Notes: generated by a model from the letters alone, not told the origin. Counted from the first letter of the stretch, positions 35,004 to 46,600 are shown. The stretch is 64,000 bases of DNA from Achromobacter animicus (GCF_902859585.1 NZ_CADIJM010000001.1:186001-250000), one strand, 5' to 3'. Numbers and translations are program-made.

Positions 35004-36540
35004 CGGATCGCCTCGTGGTCTTGGGAAGCGCCGGCGCGGGCCGCCCGGCCTCGGACAGCAGGTCGCCCCAATTGGTGCGCCGCTGCATCTGTTCTTGCGT
35101 GGCCGGATCGATGACCGGCTGATCGCTGTACCAGCCGCCGCCCACTGCCTTGTACAGGGCGATCAGGTCGCGCACGGCATTGCCCCGGTTCACCAGATAG
35201 GTGTCCTGCTGCGTTGCCAGCGCGCGCTGCGCATCCAGCACCCGCTGAAAGTCGGAATAGCCCTCGCGGTAGAGCGCAGTGGCCAGCGTCAACGAGCGCT
35301 TGGCCGCCAGCGCCGAGTCGTAGAGGATCCCGTCGCGTTCCAGCGCCTTGACCAGTCCCGTGGCGGCGTCGTCGGCCTCGCGCGCGGCCTGGCGCACGGC
35401 GTCCTGGTAGATGACGATAAGCTGCTGCAGCCGCGCGTCCTGCAGGCGCACGGTGTTGGTGATCCGGCCGTGGTCGAACACGTTCCAGGTCAGGCTGGGG
35501 CCTGCAAGCAGCGCTGCGCCACCGGACGTGCCGGCCAGCGACGTGGCGGTCCAGGCGATGCTGCCCAGCAGCGTCAACGAGGGGTAAAGATCCGCCTTGG
35601 CCACGCCCACCTGCGCGGACTGCGCCGCGATCCGCAGCTCGGCGGCACGGATGTCCGGTCGCCGCAGCAGCAGGTTGGCCGGCACGTCCTGCAGCACCGC
35701 CCGGTCGATTAGCGGAATCACGGCCTCGCGTGTCGCCAGGTCGGGCAGCTCCGGCATCGGGCCCGGCGGCTTGCCGACCAGCACCGCCAGCGCGTTGCGG
35801 GTGCGCGCGATCTGGCTTTCGAACTCCGGAATGGTGCTAAGCGTGCCAAGGTATTGCGTGCGCGCCTGCTGCAGGTCCAGTTCGTCGGTCTCGCCGCTCT
35901 TGAAAAGGCGCTCGGTGATCTCGTAGCTGCGCTTCTGGATGGCCGCATTGTCGCGGGCGATGCGCAGCCGGGCTTCGGCCGTGCGCAGCGCGTAATAGCT
36001 TTCGGCGACCTGCGCGTGCAGCAGCACCAGCACGTCTTCGCGGTTGGCCTCGGCCGCGAAGTAGGCGGCATCGGCGGATTCGATGGCGCGGCTGAAACGG
36101 CCCCAGAAGTCCAGTTCCCAGCCGATGCTGAACCCGGCGCTGTATTGCCAGAAGCTGCTGGGCCGCGGATTGCCTTCCGAGGAGCGCGATGACCGATGCT
36201 GATAAAGCGCGTCCGCGCCGACGACCTGCGACTGCGGATACAGCCCGCTGCGGGCAATGCCAAGCTGGGCGCGCGCCTCCATGATCTGCAGGCCGGCCAC
36301 CTGCACGCCGGGATTGTGCGCATCGGCCTGGGCGATCAGGGATTCAAGAACGGGGTCATCGAAGATACGCCACCACTGCCGGGCGTCCGGCTGCGAGGCG
36401 TCCAAGGTGGCCTGTTGCAGCGCGGGCGTGTCCCACTGGCTGGACCAGTCGACACGCTGAGGCTCGAAGTCGGGCCCCACCTGCACGCAGCCGGCCAGGC
36501 ACAGCACGCCGGTCAGCAGCAGTCGATTCAAACAAGTCAT
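34996..36540 (-). CDS. NodT/OprM-type outer-membrane efflux lipoprotein
   Basis: A 514-residue outer-membrane factor. ATG at 36540 starts a lipoprotein signal with lipobox LAGC (C18); an in-frame ATG at 36549 adds three residues. Two repeated TolC-type units follow, with WWRIFDDPVLESLIAQADAHNPGVQVA and LPELPDLATREAVIPLIDRAVLQDVPANLLLRRPDIRAAE as NodT signatures. It heads an overlapping operon with HlyD and FUSC genes. It also lies 273 bases downstream of an RND operon that lacks its own outer-membrane factor, so it may serve both pumps (inference). Confidence 0.9.
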   Translation of the reverse strand: MTCLNRLLLTGVLCLAGCVQVGPDFEPQRVDWSSQWDTPALQQATLDASQPDARQWWRIFDDPVLESLIAQADAHNPGVQVAGLQIMEARAQLGIARSGLYPQSQVVGADALYQHRSSRSSEGNPRPSSFWQYSAGFSIGWELDFWGRFSRAIESADAAYFAAEANREDVLVLLHAQVAESYYALRTAEARLRIARDNAAIQKRSYEITERLFKSGETDELDLQQARTQYLGTLSTIPEFESQIARTRNALAVLVGKPPGPMPELPDLATREAVIPLIDRAVLQDVPANLLLRRPDIRAAELRIAAQSAQVGVAKADLYPSLTLLGSIAWTATSLAGTSGGAALLAGPSLTWNVFDHGRITNTVRLQDARLQQLIVIYQDAVRQAAREADDAATGLVKALERDGILYDSALAAKRSLTLATALYREGYSDFQRVLDAQRALATQQDTYLVNRGNAVRDLIALYKAVGGGWYSDQPVIDPATQEQMQRRTNWGDLLSEAGRPAPALPKTTRRSDD

Positions 36541-36813
36541 CGGCCACATTGGGCACCAGGTCTGTCAGAGGCCAAACTGCAAGTCCCCGGTGACGGCCCG
36601 ATGGTGCCCGCACCGCGAACGCCGGAAAGCTCGGCAGCGACAACGTGTTGTGTGGTCGCGCCGGCATCGCGGGCAGCAGTCGCGTTCCCGGCGGCGCGAA
36701 AAAGCGCCGGACCGGATCGGGCGGTTTGCGTCAGCGTGCCAACCGATTCTATTGAGCTTTTTATTTTCCGGCTAGCGGGAAGATACGGGGGGCGGCCCGG
36801 CAGGCCGCGCCGG
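36541..36813 (-). other. Gap between the RND operon and the OMF-HlyD-FUSC operon
   Basis: This 273-base stretch has no convincing gene. It holds a GC-rich stem right after the RND stop (near 36784-36806) and an A/T-richer patch near 36750-36775, but no clear terminator T-run or promoter that I can support. Whether the two efflux operons share a transcript is undecided. Confidence 0.4.
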
Positions 36814-39800
36814 TCAGGCGGTGCGGCGGCGCCAGCCCAGGCGGCGCAACCGCTCCAGCGCCAGATACACGATCGGCGTCGTATACAGCGTCAGGAACTG
36901 GCTGATCATCAACCCGCCCACAATGGCGACACCCAGCGGGCGGCGCAATTCCGACCCTTCGCCCATTCCAAGCACCAAGGGCAGGGCGCCCAGAAGACCC
37001 GCCAGGTTGGTCATGACGATGGGCCGCAGGCGCAGCATGGCGGCGCGGTGGATGGCCTGCTCGGGCGTCAGGTTCTCGCGCCGCTCCAGACTCAGGGCGA
37101 AGTCGATCATGAGGATGGCGTTCTTCATGACGATGCCCACCAGCAGGAACAGCCCCAGCAGCGCGATCAGCGTGAACTCGATACCGGCCAGCCGCAGCGC
37201 CAGCAGCGCCCCGACGCCGGCCGACGGCAGCGTGGACAGGATGGTCAGCGGATGCAGCGCGCTTTCGTACAGGATGCCCAGCACCAGGTAGATGGCGACC
37301 AGGACCCCCAGGATCAGCCAGGGCTGGTCCTGCAGGCTCTGCTGGAAGTTGCGCGCATCGCCGCCCAGGCGGGTCTGGATGTAGGACGGCACCATCAGCT
37401 TGGCCGTTGCCGCGTCGATGGCGGCCAATCCCTGTTCCAGCGACACGCCGGGCGCCAGCGAGAATCCGACCCACACCGCGGCAAACAGGCCATCGTGAAA
37501 CACCCGGTCGTTGACCAGCCCGTTGTCGTAGGTGGCAAATGCGGTCAGCGGAACGCGGTTGCCATCGGCAGCCACGACGTGCACCTGTTCCAGGACTTCC
37601 GGGTCTTCGGTGTAGCGCGGGTCCAGTTCCAGCACGACGCGGTACTGGTTCATCGCGTCGTACAGCGTTGCGACCTGCCGCTGGCTGAACGAATTGCTCA
37701 GTACGCTGCTGATGGTGTCCATGTCGACGCCCAGCCGCTGCGCCGCGCTGCGGTCGATGTCGATCACGACCTGCTGCGTCGCGCCGTCGCCTTGCGCGTC
37801 GACATCGCGCAGCTCGGGGATCTCCTGCATCGCCTTGGAGATCTTGCGCGACCATTCCCGCAGCGCCGGCACGTCGCTGGCCATGATGGCCAGTTCATGG
37901 TCGCCGGAATTGCCGAAGCCGCCGGGCATGCGCAGGTCCTGGTCCACGTTCAGGAAGAACATACCGCCCGGCACCGCCGGCGCGTTCGTGCGCATCCAGT
38001 TGATGACCTCGGTGGACGACGCCTCGCGTTCGGCGGCGGGTTTCAAGCGGATGAGGAACAGCGAATTGCTGATGCCCAGGCCGCCGCCGTTGTAGCCGAT
38101 GACGTCGTCGACGGCCGGGTGCTTGAGGACAAGTTGCCGGTACTGGTCGATCTTGGGCTGCATGACCTGAAACGAGAACCCGTCGTCGCCGCGCACGAAG
38201 CCCATGAGCTGGCCGGTGTCCTGCACCGGCAAAAATCCCTTGGGCGCCTGGACATACAGGTAGACGTTCAGCCCGACGACGCCGGCCAGCAGCAGCAACG
38301 TCAGGCGCGCGTGGCCAAGCACGCGCGCCAGCGACACGCCATACCAGTCGTGGATGCGGGCAAACACCGCCTGCATCCGCGAGGGCTTGGCCGCAACATG
38401 GCTGACGGGCCGCAGCCAGCGCGCGCACAGTGCCGGAATGATGGCCACCGACACGACCAGCGAGATGACGGTGGCCGCCACCAGCGTGATCGAAAATTCG
38501 CGGAACAGCCGCTCCACCAGACCGCCCATGAACAGGATCGACACGAACACGACGCTCAGCGCCACGGTCATGGCCACCAGCGTAAAGCCCACCTCGCGCA
38601 CGCCGCGCAGCGCGGCCTTGACTGGGGTGAGGCCGCGCTCCAGATGGCGCGAGATGTTTTCCAGCACGACGATGGCGTCGTCCACCACCAGCCCGGCGGC
38701 CACGATCAGCGCCATGAGCGACAGGTTGTTCAGCGAAAAGCCCCACGCGTACATGACGGCAAAGGTGGCGATCAGGCAGACCGGAATTGCCACGCTGGGG
38801 ATCGCGGCGGCACGCGCATTGCCCAGAAACAGCCACACCACCAGGATGACCAGCCCGGCGGCCAGCGCCAGGGTGATGTGCGCCTCGCGCAGCGTCGCCT
38901 TGATGCCCGGCGAGCGGTCCAGTGCGACGGTCAGGTCCACGTCGGCGGGCATCAACTGGCGCAGGCCCGGGAGGGCCTGGTTGATGGCGTCGATGGTTTC
39001 GATGATGTTGGAGCCCGGCTGCCGGCTGATGGTCAACACCACCGCCAGATTGCGGTTGTGAAAGCCGCTGCTGTAGCGGTTTTCGACCGAATCGCTGACG
39101 CGCGCCACCTGCGACAGCCGGATCACGGCGCCATCCTGGTAGCGCACGATGAGACTGTCGTAGTCCTGCGCGCGGCGCGGCTGCTCGGGGGTGCTGACCT
39201 CCCAGCGCTGGCCGGCCGAATCGAGCTGCCCTTGCGGGCCCATCGGAGCGGCGTTCGAAATTGCCTCGCGCACGTCGTCCAGCGCCACGCCGTAGTGCGC
39301 CAGCGCGTTGGGATTGACCTGGACCCGCACGGCCGGCAGTGAACTGCCGCCCATCGTCACCTCGCCCACGCCGCTGATCTGCGAAAGCTTCTGCGCCAGC
39401 ACGGTTGAACCCAGGTCGTAGAGCTGACCAGCGGGCCGCGTGGCGGAACTGAGCGCCAACGCCATGATGGGCGCCTGCGACGGATTGACCTTGCGATAGC
39501 TGGGATTGCCCGGCATGCCGGCGGGCAGTTCGGCGCGTGCGGCGTTGATGGCGGCCTGCACGTCGCGGGCGGCCTCGTCGATGTTGCGATCCAGTTCAAA
39601 CTGGAGCTGCACGCGAGTCGAACCCTGGTTGCTGGACGAGCTCATCGAGCTGACGCCCGCAATGCTGCCCAGCGCCCGTTCCAGCGGCGCGGCGACTGTG
39701 CTGGCCATGCTTTCGGGGCTGGCGCCGGGCAGATCGGCGCGCACTTCGATGGTCGGAAAATCCACCTGCGGCAACGGCGCCACCGGCAGCAGGCGCCACG

Positions 39801-39876
39801 CCACCGCGCCCAGCAGCGTCAGCGCCACCGCCAGAAAAATGCAGGCGACCGGCCGGTGCAGCAACGCCCGGATCAT
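36814..39876 (-). CDS. mdtC: RND efflux transporter, MdtC-like
   Basis: A 1020-residue proton-driven inner-membrane pump with 12 membrane segments and two large periplasmic loops. The N-terminus [19 protein letters not shown] and [12 protein letters not shown] are typical of the MdtC/HAE-1 group. The proton-relay acids are in [14 protein letters not shown], and the second-half [17 protein letters not shown] is present. Its ATG overlaps the preceding RND gene stop (ATGA). With that gene it should form an MdtB-MdtC-type heteromeric pump exporting bile salts, novobiocin-like drugs or siderophore products; substrate not shown here. Confidence 0.9.
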   Translation of the reverse strand: MIRALLHRPVACIFLAVALTLLGAVAWRLLPVAPLPQVDFPTIEVRADLPGASPESMASTVAAPLERALGSIAGVSSMSSSSNQGSTRVQLQFELDRNIDEAARDVQAAINAARAELPAGMPGNPSYRKVNPSQAPIMALALSSATRPAGQLYDLGSTVLAQKLSQISGVGEVTMGGSSLPAVRVQVNPNALAHYGVALDDVREAISNAAPMGPQGQLDSAGQRWEVSTPEQPRRAQDYDSLIVRYQDGAVIRLSQVARVSDSVENRYSSGFHNRNLAVVLTISRQPGSNIIETIDAINQALPGLRQLMPADVDLTVALDRSPGIKATLREAHITLALAAGLVILVVWLFLGNARAAAIPSVAIPVCLIATFAVMYAWGFSLNNLSLMALIVAAGLVVDDAIVVLENISRHLERGLTPVKAALRGVREVGFTLVAMTVALSVVFVSILFMGGLVERLFREFSITLVAATVISLVVSVAIIPALCARWLRPVSHVAAKPSRMQAVFARIHDWYGVSLARVLGHARLTLLLLAGVVGLNVYLYVQAPKGFLPVQDTGQLMGFVRGDDGFSFQVMQPKIDQYRQLVLKHPAVDDVIGYNGGGLGISNSLFLIRLKPAAEREASSTEVINWMRTNAPAVPGGMFFLNVDQDLRMPGGFGNSGDHELAIMASDVPALREWSRKISKAMQEIPELRDVDAQGDGATQQVVIDIDRSAAQRLGVDMDTISSVLSNSFSQRQVATLYDAMNQYRVVLELDPRYTEDPEVLEQVHVVAADGNRVPLTAFATYDNGLVNDRVFHDGLFAAVWVGFSLAPGVSLEQGLAAIDAATAKLMVPSYIQTRLGGDARNFQQSLQDQPWLILGVLVAIYLVLGILYESALHPLTILSTLPSAGVGALLALRLAGIEFTLIALLGLFLLVGIVMKNAILMIDFALSLERRENLTPEQAIHRAAMLRLRPIVMTNLAGLLGALPLVLGMGEGSELRRPLGVAIVGGLMISQFLTLYTTPIVYLALERLRRLGWRRRTA

Positions 39877-42800
39877 TTCACCGGGCCTTCGGCGTTGGGC
39901 GCCGGTGCGGCATCAGCGCGGCGGTGGCCCAGCCGGTGAAAGAACAGGTACACGGCCGGCGTGGTGAACAGCGTCAGCACCTGGCTGACCAGCAGCCCGC
40001 CAACCATGACCCAGCCCAGCGGCTGGCGCAGTTCGGCGCCGGAGCCGGTCGCCAGCATCAACGGCAGCGCGCCAAATAGTGCGGCCAGCGTCGTCATCAG
40101 GATGGGGCGCAGGCGCAGCAGCGCGGCCTCGCGGATGGCGGCTTGCGGGTCAAGGCCGCGCGTGCGCTCAGCCTCCAGCGCAAAGTCGACCATCATGATG
40201 CCGTTCTTCTTGACCAGCCCGATCAGCAGAATGATGCCGATCACGGCAATCAGGTCCAGCGGCCGGCCGGTGATCAGCAGCGCCAGCAGCGCGCCGACCG
40301 TAGCCGAGGGCAGGGTGGACAGGATGGTGACCGGGTGGATGGCGCTTTCGTACAGCATGCCCAGCACCAGGTACATGGTCACCACCGCGGCCAGCATCAG
40401 CCACAACGTGTTGGACAGCGACGCCTCGAACGCCGACGCCGCGCCTTGCAGCCGCAGCTCGACGCTTTCGGGCATGCCGATTTCCTGCTTGGCCGCTTCG
40501 ATGGCAGCGATGGCTTCGCCCAGCGAACCGCCCGGCGGCAGGTTGAAAGACAGATTCACGGCGGGGAACTGCGACAGGTGATTCACCGCCAGCGGTGCGG
40601 CGCGTTCACTGACCGTGGCCAGTGCGGACAGCGGAATGGCCTGCCCGTTTTCCGTCTGCAGATGAACGCGTTCCAGCGCCTCAGGGCTGGTCGCCATTGT
40701 GCGGTCCACTTCCAGCACTACACGGTACTGGTTGGATTGCGTGAACAGCGTGGCGACCTGACGCTGGCCGAATGCGTTGTACAGGGCCTGGGCCACGTCG
40801 TCCATCGTGACGCCCAGACGCGCGGCGGCGTCGCGCGAGACTTCCAGATAGGCCTGGCGCCCGCCGCCCTGCAGGTCGGAAGACACGTCGGCAAGCTGGG
40901 GCGCCTGCGCCAGCTGTTGCATCAGCGCGGTGGTCCAACGCGTCAGCAGGGCGCTGTCGGGCGAAGTCAGGCTGAACTGATATTGGCCGCGGCTGACGCG
41001 GTCTTCGATGTTCAGTTCCTGCACAGGTTGCAGGTAAAGCGAGATGCCGTTCACCTCGCGCGCCCGCGTGTCCAGCCGCGCCATGATGTCCGCCAGCGGC
41101 GCGCTGCGTTCGTTCCAGGGCTTCAGATTGATCAGCAGACGCCCCGTGTTCAGCGTGGCGTTCATGCCGTCGATGCCGATGAAGGACGACAGGGTGGCGA
41201 CGTCGGGATCGGCCAGCAGGCTTTCCGCCACGGCCTGCTGACGACGCGACATGGCGTCAAACGACGTGCTCTGCGCGGATTGGGTCACGCCTTGCAGGAC
41301 GCCGCCGTCCTGCGCTGGAAAGAAGCCCTTGGGCACCGCCAGATACAGCAGGCCGGTCAGCCCCACGGTGGCCACCATCGCCAGCAGCGTCACCCGCTGG
41401 TGGCGCAGGGTCACGTCCAGCCAGCCGGCGTAGTGCACTTGCAGGCGGTCCAGCAACCCGGGGCGCGACGGCTCGTGCGCCGGCAGCAGGCGCGCGCACA
41501 TCATGGGCGTCAGCGTCAGCGAAACCGCCAGCGAGATCAGGATGGCGACGGCCAACGTAATGGCGAACTCGCGGAACAACCGGCCCACCACGTCTTCCAT
41601 GAACAGCAGCGGAATCAGCACCGCGATCAGCGACAGCGTCAGCGACACCAGCGTGAAGCCGATCTGCCCCGCGCCCTTGAGCGCGGCCGCCATCGGGCTG
41701 TGGCCTTGTTCGCGGTAGCGCGCAATGTTCTCCAGCATGACGATGGCGTCATCCACCACGAAGCCCGCGCCAATGGTCAGCGCCATCAGCGTCAGATTGT
41801 TGGTGGAGAAACCGGCCAGGTACATGAAGCCGAACGTGCCGATCAGCGACAGCGGGACGGCCAGGCTGGGGATCAGCGTAGCGGGCAGGTTGCGCAGGAA
41901 CAGAAAGGTCACCAGGACGACCAGTCCCACGGCGAAGGCCAGCTCCCATTGCACGCCGCGCACCGAGGCGCGGATGCTCTCCGTCCGATCGGTCAGGATG
42001 CGTACCTGCACGGCGGCGGGCAGGCTGGCCGTCAGTTGCGGCAGCAGCGCCTTGACCTGGTCCGCCACCGCAATGACGTTGGCGCCCGGCTGGCGCTGGA
42101 TATTCACCAGCACTGCGGGCTGCTTGTCCACCCACGCGGCCAGATAGCGGTCTTCGGCGCCGTCCTCCACTGTCGCGATCTGACCCAGCCGCACCGGCGC
42201 ACCATTCTTCCAGGCGACGATCAGGTCGCGGTATTCCTCAGCGCTCTGCAATTGATCATTGGCGTCCATGATGACGGACCGCACGGGGCCATCAAAGCTG
42301 CCTTTAGGCTGATTGGAGTTGGCCTTGGCAATCGCCTCCTGCACGTCCGACAACTGCAGGCCGCGCGCGGCCAGCGCCATCGGGTTGACCTGCACGCGCA
42401 CGGCGGGGCGCTGCCCGCCCGCCAGGCTGACCATGCCCACACCCGACAGCTGCGACAGCCGCTGCGTCATCCGCGTATCCACCAGATCGTAGACCTTGGG
42501 CAGCGGCAGGGAATCCGACGTGACGGCCAGCGTCAGGATCGGCACGTCCGCGGGGTTGACCTTGCGGTAGACGGGCGGGGTGGGCAGATCGTTCGGCAGG
42601 AGCGAATCGCTGGCGCTGATGGCTGCCTGCACCTCTTGTTCGGCCACGCCCAGCGGCACGTCCAGCGCAAACTGCAGCGTGATGACCGAGATGCCGCTGC
42701 CGCTGGTGGACGACATCTGCTTTAAGCCCGGTATCTGTCCGAAGCGCCGCTCCAGCGGTGCGGTGACCGCGCGCGCCGTCACGTTGGGACTGGCGCCCGG

Positions 42801-42953
42801 ATACTGCGTGGTGACCTGGATGATGGGATAGTCGACCTGCGGCAATGCGGCCACGGGCAGCAGGCGCCACGCCAGGATGCCGGACAGCAGCAGGGCGATC
42901 ATCAGGAAAGATGTGGCGACCGGGCGCAGGATGAAGGGGCGTGACAGGCTCAT
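39873..42953 (-). CDS. mdtB: RND efflux transporter, MdtB-like
   Basis: A 1026-residue pump protein with the same fold as its downstream partner. Signatures are the start [40 protein letters not shown], the acid pair in [19 protein letters not shown], and the C-terminal [21 protein letters not shown]. Two different RND subunits coded in tandem are characteristic of MdtBC-type heterotrimers. Start and stop overlap neighbours by 4 bases each, giving equal translation of the three proteins. The C-terminal tail ([16 protein letters not shown]) is short and hydrophilic. Confidence 0.9.
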   Translation of the reverse strand: MSLSRPFILRPVATSFLMIALLLSGILAWRLLPVAALPQVDYPIIQVTTQYPGASPNVTARAVTAPLERRFGQIPGLKQMSSTSGSGISVITLQFALDVPLGVAEQEVQAAISASDSLLPNDLPTPPVYRKVNPADVPILTLAVTSDSLPLPKVYDLVDTRMTQRLSQLSGVGMVSLAGGQRPAVRVQVNPMALAARGLQLSDVQEAIAKANSNQPKGSFDGPVRSVIMDANDQLQSAEEYRDLIVAWKNGAPVRLGQIATVEDGAEDRYLAAWVDKQPAVLVNIQRQPGANVIAVADQVKALLPQLTASLPAAVQVRILTDRTESIRASVRGVQWELAFAVGLVVLVTFLFLRNLPATLIPSLAVPLSLIGTFGFMYLAGFSTNNLTLMALTIGAGFVVDDAIVMLENIARYREQGHSPMAAALKGAGQIGFTLVSLTLSLIAVLIPLLFMEDVVGRLFREFAITLAVAILISLAVSLTLTPMMCARLLPAHEPSRPGLLDRLQVHYAGWLDVTLRHQRVTLLAMVATVGLTGLLYLAVPKGFFPAQDGGVLQGVTQSAQSTSFDAMSRRQQAVAESLLADPDVATLSSFIGIDGMNATLNTGRLLINLKPWNERSAPLADIMARLDTRAREVNGISLYLQPVQELNIEDRVSRGQYQFSLTSPDSALLTRWTTALMQQLAQAPQLADVSSDLQGGGRQAYLEVSRDAAARLGVTMDDVAQALYNAFGQRQVATLFTQSNQYRVVLEVDRTMATSPEALERVHLQTENGQAIPLSALATVSERAAPLAVNHLSQFPAVNLSFNLPPGGSLGEAIAAIEAAKQEIGMPESVELRLQGAASAFEASLSNTLWLMLAAVVTMYLVLGMLYESAIHPVTILSTLPSATVGALLALLITGRPLDLIAVIGIILLIGLVKKNGIMMVDFALEAERTRGLDPQAAIREAALLRLRPILMTTLAALFGALPLMLATGSGAELRQPLGWVMVGGLLVSQVLTLFTTPAVYLFFHRLGHRRADAAPAPNAEGPVK

Positions 42954-44137
42954 GCGGGCTCCTTGTCCTGATCGTGCTGCTCCACGATCTGCACATCGCG
43001 TCCGTCATGCAGCCGATCCACGCCCTCGACCACGACGCGCTCGTCCTCGGCCAGGCCCGCCAGCACGACGATGCGACCCGCGTTGGCCGGACCCAGTTCC
43101 AGCACGCGGCGGGTGGCGCGGTTGTCGTCGCCGATGACGAAGACGAACGATCCTTCAGAACCGAACTGCACGGCGGCGGTGGGTATGGTCACGACATCGT
43201 CCTGCTGCACGACGGCCAGCCGGATGTTCACGAACTGGTTGGGAAACAACGACTCGTCGGCATTGTCGAAGCGCGCGCGCAGCCGCACCGTGCCGCTGGC
43301 CGCCTGGATGCGGTTGTCCAGCGCCTCGAGCGTGCCTTCGGCCAGAATGCGGCGCTCATCGGCGTCCCAGGCCTGCACGCGCAACACGGGCGTCTTCGCC
43401 TGCGCCTGACGCAGGATGTCCAGGCGGGTCTCCGAGATGCTGAACAGGGCCGACGTGGGCGCCATCTGCACCAGCGTGGTCAGCCCGTCCGCGTCTGTCG
43501 TGCGCACGTGGTTGCCGGCATCCACGCGCCGCAAGCCCACGCGGCCGGCGTGCGGCGCCACGATACGCGTAAGACTGAGCCGGCGGCGGGCGTCGGCGAC
43601 CTGCGCCTGGTTCTTCTGGCGTTGCGCGGTGTACATCCGCACCTGCGCCTCGGCGGTATCAAGCTGCTGCCCGGCCACGGCCTCCTGCCGCGCCAGCTTC
43701 CGATAGCGGCGCAGATCCGCTTCGGCGTTGTCCAGCAGCGCCTGCGTTTGCGCCAGCTCGCCTTCGGCGGACGCCAGCGCAGCCTGGAAGGGGCGCGGGT
43801 CTATTTCGGCAAGCAACTGACCCTGCGAGACCGCCTGGCCTTCGGTGTAGTGCAGTCTCACCAACTGGCCATCGACCTGGCTGCGCACGGTCACCTGAGC
43901 CAGCGGCGTGATGGTGCCCAACGCATGCAGGTCCCGCTGCAGCGGGCCAGTGCGCGCGGCGGCGACGCTCACTGCGACGGGAAGCTTCCCATAGTTGGGG
44001 GGAGGAGGGGCGGCCGGGCCTTTATTGCCCGCCAGCCAGACCGCCGCACCGATCAGCAGGGCCAGCGCCAGGGCTGCCGCGATCAGGTTCAGGCGTTTGC
44101 GTGAGGGGGTGGGGCCCGCAAGGAAGCGCAGGGACAT
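42950..44137 (-). CDS. mdtA: RND membrane fusion protein, MdtA-like
   Basis: A 395-residue periplasmic adaptor. The N-terminal anchor ([20 protein letters not shown]) is followed by a proline stretch. The lipoyl half [36 protein letters not shown], the alpha hairpin (about 115-180), the second lipoyl half [18 protein letters not shown], and a beta-barrel ending [25 protein letters not shown] follow. It starts the mdtABC-like operon. The 151-base upstream gap to the divergent acidic-protein gene contains a Fur-box-like sequence. The ribosome site is weak. Confidence 0.9.
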   Translation of the reverse strand: MSLRFLAGPTPSRKRLNLIAAALALALLIGAAVWLAGNKGPAAPPPPNYGKLPVAVSVAAARTGPLQRDLHALGTITPLAQVTVRSQVDGQLVRLHYTEGQAVSQGQLLAEIDPRPFQAALASAEGELAQTQALLDNAEADLRRYRKLARQEAVAGQQLDTAEAQVRMYTAQRQKNQAQVADARRRLSLTRIVAPHAGRVGLRRVDAGNHVRTTDADGLTTLVQMAPTSALFSISETRLDILRQAQAKTPVLRVQAWDADERRILAEGTLEALDNRIQAASGTVRLRARFDNADESLFPNQFVNIRLAVVQQDDVVTIPTAAVQFGSEGSFVFVIGDDNRATRRVLELGPANAGRIVVLAGLAEDERVVVEGVDRLHDGRDVQIVEQHDQDKEPA

Positions 44138-44185
44138 CAGGGCTGCCAGGCAAGGGATAGCGGACAGCCGAGATTCTATATTAAT

Positions 44186-44204
44186 AATAATGATTAGCGT
44201 TATT
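44186..44204. promoter_or_regulatory. Candidate Fur box between mdtA and the acidic-protein gene
   Basis: AATAATGATTAGCGTTATT (44186-44204) matches 14 of 19 bases of GATAATGATAATCATTATC. It lies 49 bases from the mdtA start and 85 from the plus-strand gene, inside the only AT-rich patch nearby. Confidence 0.4.
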
Positions 44205-44288
44205 GACGCTGATTTTCAAGAAGGGTTTGCGCGTATCGTTTAGAGTGGCGGCTGTTTTCAATACCCCGGTTTGCAAGAGGAGTGGGTC

Positions 44289-45245
44289 ATGAGCAAAGAA
44301 TCCTTCGAAAGTCAGCGGGAATTGTTCGAGCGCCTGCAGGAACGGCTGGCGTCCGAACGCGACCGCTTGGCGCAGTGGCAGTCGATCGAAGCCGATTACC
44401 AGCGCAAATACACCGAGACGCTGCGGCCCCTCGAAGAAAAGCTCAACCAGCTTCGTTACAAGCTGGTGCTGTGCTTTGATCATGCGTACAAGGAAATGGG
44501 CCTGTCCAAGGCCGAGCGCGAATTCGTTTCCGAACTGGTCACGGAGTTTTCGGAAGAACTGCTGGTGCTGGCAACCAAGAGCGAGCTGCCTGCCGGTTGC
44601 GACACCGCGCGCCTCAAGACGCTTTACAAGAAGCACCGCGGGTCGGATTACGACGCCAACCTGGCCGAACTGACGGAAAGCGCGGGCCAGGAGCTGGCCG
44701 ATGCGCTGGATCTGGACGTTGCCGATCTGGCCTCGATGTCGCCCATGCAGTTGCTGCAGATCATCCAGGACCAGTACGACGACGAGGACGCGGAAGAACT
44801 GCTGGAGTACGCGCGCGTCGTCAAGATTCCGGCCGTGACGAACGACGTCGCGTGGCAGGCCTTGCAAGAGGCCGAGCAGGTGCGCCTGGCCCAGTCCACG
44901 GCCAACGATGAATCGATGATCGACCTGCTGGGAGACCGCGACATTCCCGACGATGAGCTGGACTCTGTCAACGCGTCGCTGATCCTCGAGCTGGACGAAG
45001 TGCTGAGCCAGCTTCAGTTCGCCGAAGAAGGCTTCAAGCTGCGCTACGAACTGGACGTGTTCGCCACGTTCGATCCCGATACGGTAATGGGCGAACTGGA
45101 CGACGATATCAAGGACATCCAGGAGTACATCCAGGAACTGGAGCACGAGATCATGCAGTTCTCGGATGAATCCCTGCTCAAGGCGTGGATCAAGGCGATG
45201 CGCCGGGAAGTGGCCGCGATGGAGCGGCGCGAAGATCGGTCCTGA
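44289..45245 (+). CDS. Acidic helical protein of unknown function
   Basis: A 318-residue soluble protein I do not recognise. Residues 5-65 are predicted coiled coil (SFESQRELFERLQERLASERDRLAQWQSIEADYQRKYTETLRPLEEKLNQLRYKLVLCFD). The rest is helical and strongly acidic (DQYDDEDAEELLEYA, GDRDIPDDELD, GELDDDIKDIQEYIQELEHEIMQFSDE), with one basic C-terminal helix (WIKAMRREVAAMERREDRS). No signal peptide, membrane segment or enzyme motif is visible. ATG at 44289 has AGAGGAG upstream. It is divergent from mdtA and convergent with nnrS (6-base gap). A DnaJ-associated or scaffold role is possible but only a guess. Confidence 0.75.
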   Translation: MSKESFESQRELFERLQERLASERDRLAQWQSIEADYQRKYTETLRPLEEKLNQLRYKLVLCFDHAYKEMGLSKAEREFVSELVTEFSEELLVLATKSELPAGCDTARLKTLYKKHRGSDYDANLAELTESAGQELADALDLDVADLASMSPMQLLQIIQDQYDDEDAEELLEYARVVKIPAVTNDVAWQALQEAEQVRLAQSTANDESMIDLLGDRDIPDDELDSVNASLILELDEVLSQLQFAEEGFKLRYELDVFATFDPDTVMGELDDDIKDIQEYIQELEHEIMQFSDESLLKAWIKAMRREVAAMERREDRS

Positions 45246-45251
45246 CGCATC

Positions 45252-46502
45252 TCAGCCTTTCGGCCGCGACACCGGCATCACCCGCATGACCGGCGCGGCC
45301 TGCTTGGCCGCCGCATCCGCGCGCGGCCGGATCATCATTGGGAAGAACCGCCACAGGTACAGTCCCAGCGCCAGCGCCCACGCGGTGGCGGACGCATGCA
45401 GCAGTCCCAGTGTTGCGGCGGTGGGCAACAGCGCCGCCAGCCGCAGCAATGCCGCCAGGATCATCAGCGCGTAGCTCACGACCATGCTGCGGTCCGTGTG
45501 CAGCGGCCGGCCCAGGTGGCCCAGCGCGGTGCGCGTCACCATGCCCAGGATCAGCACGGAAAACCCTGCCACGCCAATCACGTGCGCCGGCCACGCCTGC
45601 CGGACGACGAAGCCCGCCAATTGCGCCGCGCCGACCAGCAGCCCGATGCCCAGGCCCAGATACCCGGCATAGAGAATCCACAGAAGCGGTACGCGCCGCA
45701 CGGCCCACGGCTTCCAGGACACCCACTGCACCAGCGCGATCACGCCGCTGGCCGCCAACGCCGCCGCGGCTACTTGCTGCACCCCGCCCAGCAGGCAGGC
45801 GATGGCAATGACGCCGAACCCGAGCTGCCAATGGCCGCTCTTGGTATGGGGAGGGATGTCCAGGCCCGCGACGGCGCGCTTGGCGAAGAAGGGCATGACC
45901 CGCCGGGCGATCAGCAGAGTCAGCACGGCCATCGACAGCAGGCCGGCATTGAAAAAGCGCATCAACGTGACGTAATCGCCCTGTACCGTCGCCCACAGAT
46001 ACAGCCCGTTGGTCGCGCCGAGCGCCAGCAGCAGCAAGGGAACGCCATAGTTGCGCTGGTTGCGTGTCACCGCGACGGCGCGTCCCAGCGCCCCGGCCGC
46101 CCACAGAAAGAAGAGCAGATCGGCAGCCGCCGCAATGGCGAATGCCGGGCGGCCCGGCGCCAGATAGCCCACCCGCGCTACGATCCATAACCCGCACAGG
46201 GCCGCCAGCGGGTTGCCGCGCAGCGGATTCTTGCCCGTCCAGTTGGCGCCCGCCGTCAGCAGAAACCCCGCAGCAATGGTGGCGACAAAGCCCCACAGCA
46301 TTTCATGCGCGTGCCAGAACATGCCGTTCAGCACGCCGGTCAGGCGCGCCGGCGCATGCACCCACAGCAGCACGGAGAACAGGGCCCAAAAGCAGCCCGC
46401 CAGGTACAGCGGGCGAAATCCCATTTCGGTGAAAGCGCGCCATTCGGGCGGTGCGGGGCGCGGCTTCTTTGCGGGTTCTTCAATGGAAAGCAGGGTGCTC
46501 AT
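45252..46502 (-). CDS. nnrS: NnrS-family haem-copper membrane protein
   Basis: A 416-residue inner-membrane protein with about 12 membrane segments and the NnrS pattern: FRPLYLAGCFWALFSVLLWV, NGMFWHAHEMLWGFVATIAAGFLLTAGANWTG (conserved HAHEM), RRVMPFFAKRAV, and WPAHVIGVAGFSVLILGMVTRTALGHLGRPL. NnrS contains haem and copper and helps cells resist nitric-oxide stress. It is divergent from the narK genes and shares a promoter region with an FNR-type box, which fits induction during nitrate respiration. No NO reductase is in the window. Confidence 0.92.
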   Translation of the reverse strand: MSTLLSIEEPAKKPRPAPPEWRAFTEMGFRPLYLAGCFWALFSVLLWVHAPARLTGVLNGMFWHAHEMLWGFVATIAAGFLLTAGANWTGKNPLRGNPLAALCGLWIVARVGYLAPGRPAFAIAAAADLLFFLWAAGALGRAVAVTRNQRNYGVPLLLLALGATNGLYLWATVQGDYVTLMRFFNAGLLSMAVLTLLIARRVMPFFAKRAVAGLDIPPHTKSGHWQLGFGVIAIACLLGGVQQVAAAALAASGVIALVQWVSWKPWAVRRVPLLWILYAGYLGLGIGLLVGAAQLAGFVVRQAWPAHVIGVAGFSVLILGMVTRTALGHLGRPLHTDRSMVVSYALMILAALLRLAALLPTAATLGLLHASATAWALALGLYLWRFFPMMIRPRADAAAKQAAPVMRVMPVSRPKG

Positions 46503-46600
46503 GATGTAGCCAGTGCGCGCAGGGTGCGCCGCGTTGCGGGTTTGAACGTGTATTTGAAATACATATTACTGCTGGCGGCATCCGGGCGCGACTTGCCTGC

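Noticed and set aside
36196-39342. Plus-strand open frame of 1048 codons opposite the RND and OMF genes
   Set aside because: Gln/His/Arg-rich shadow composition; it crosses an intergenic gap and two real genes.
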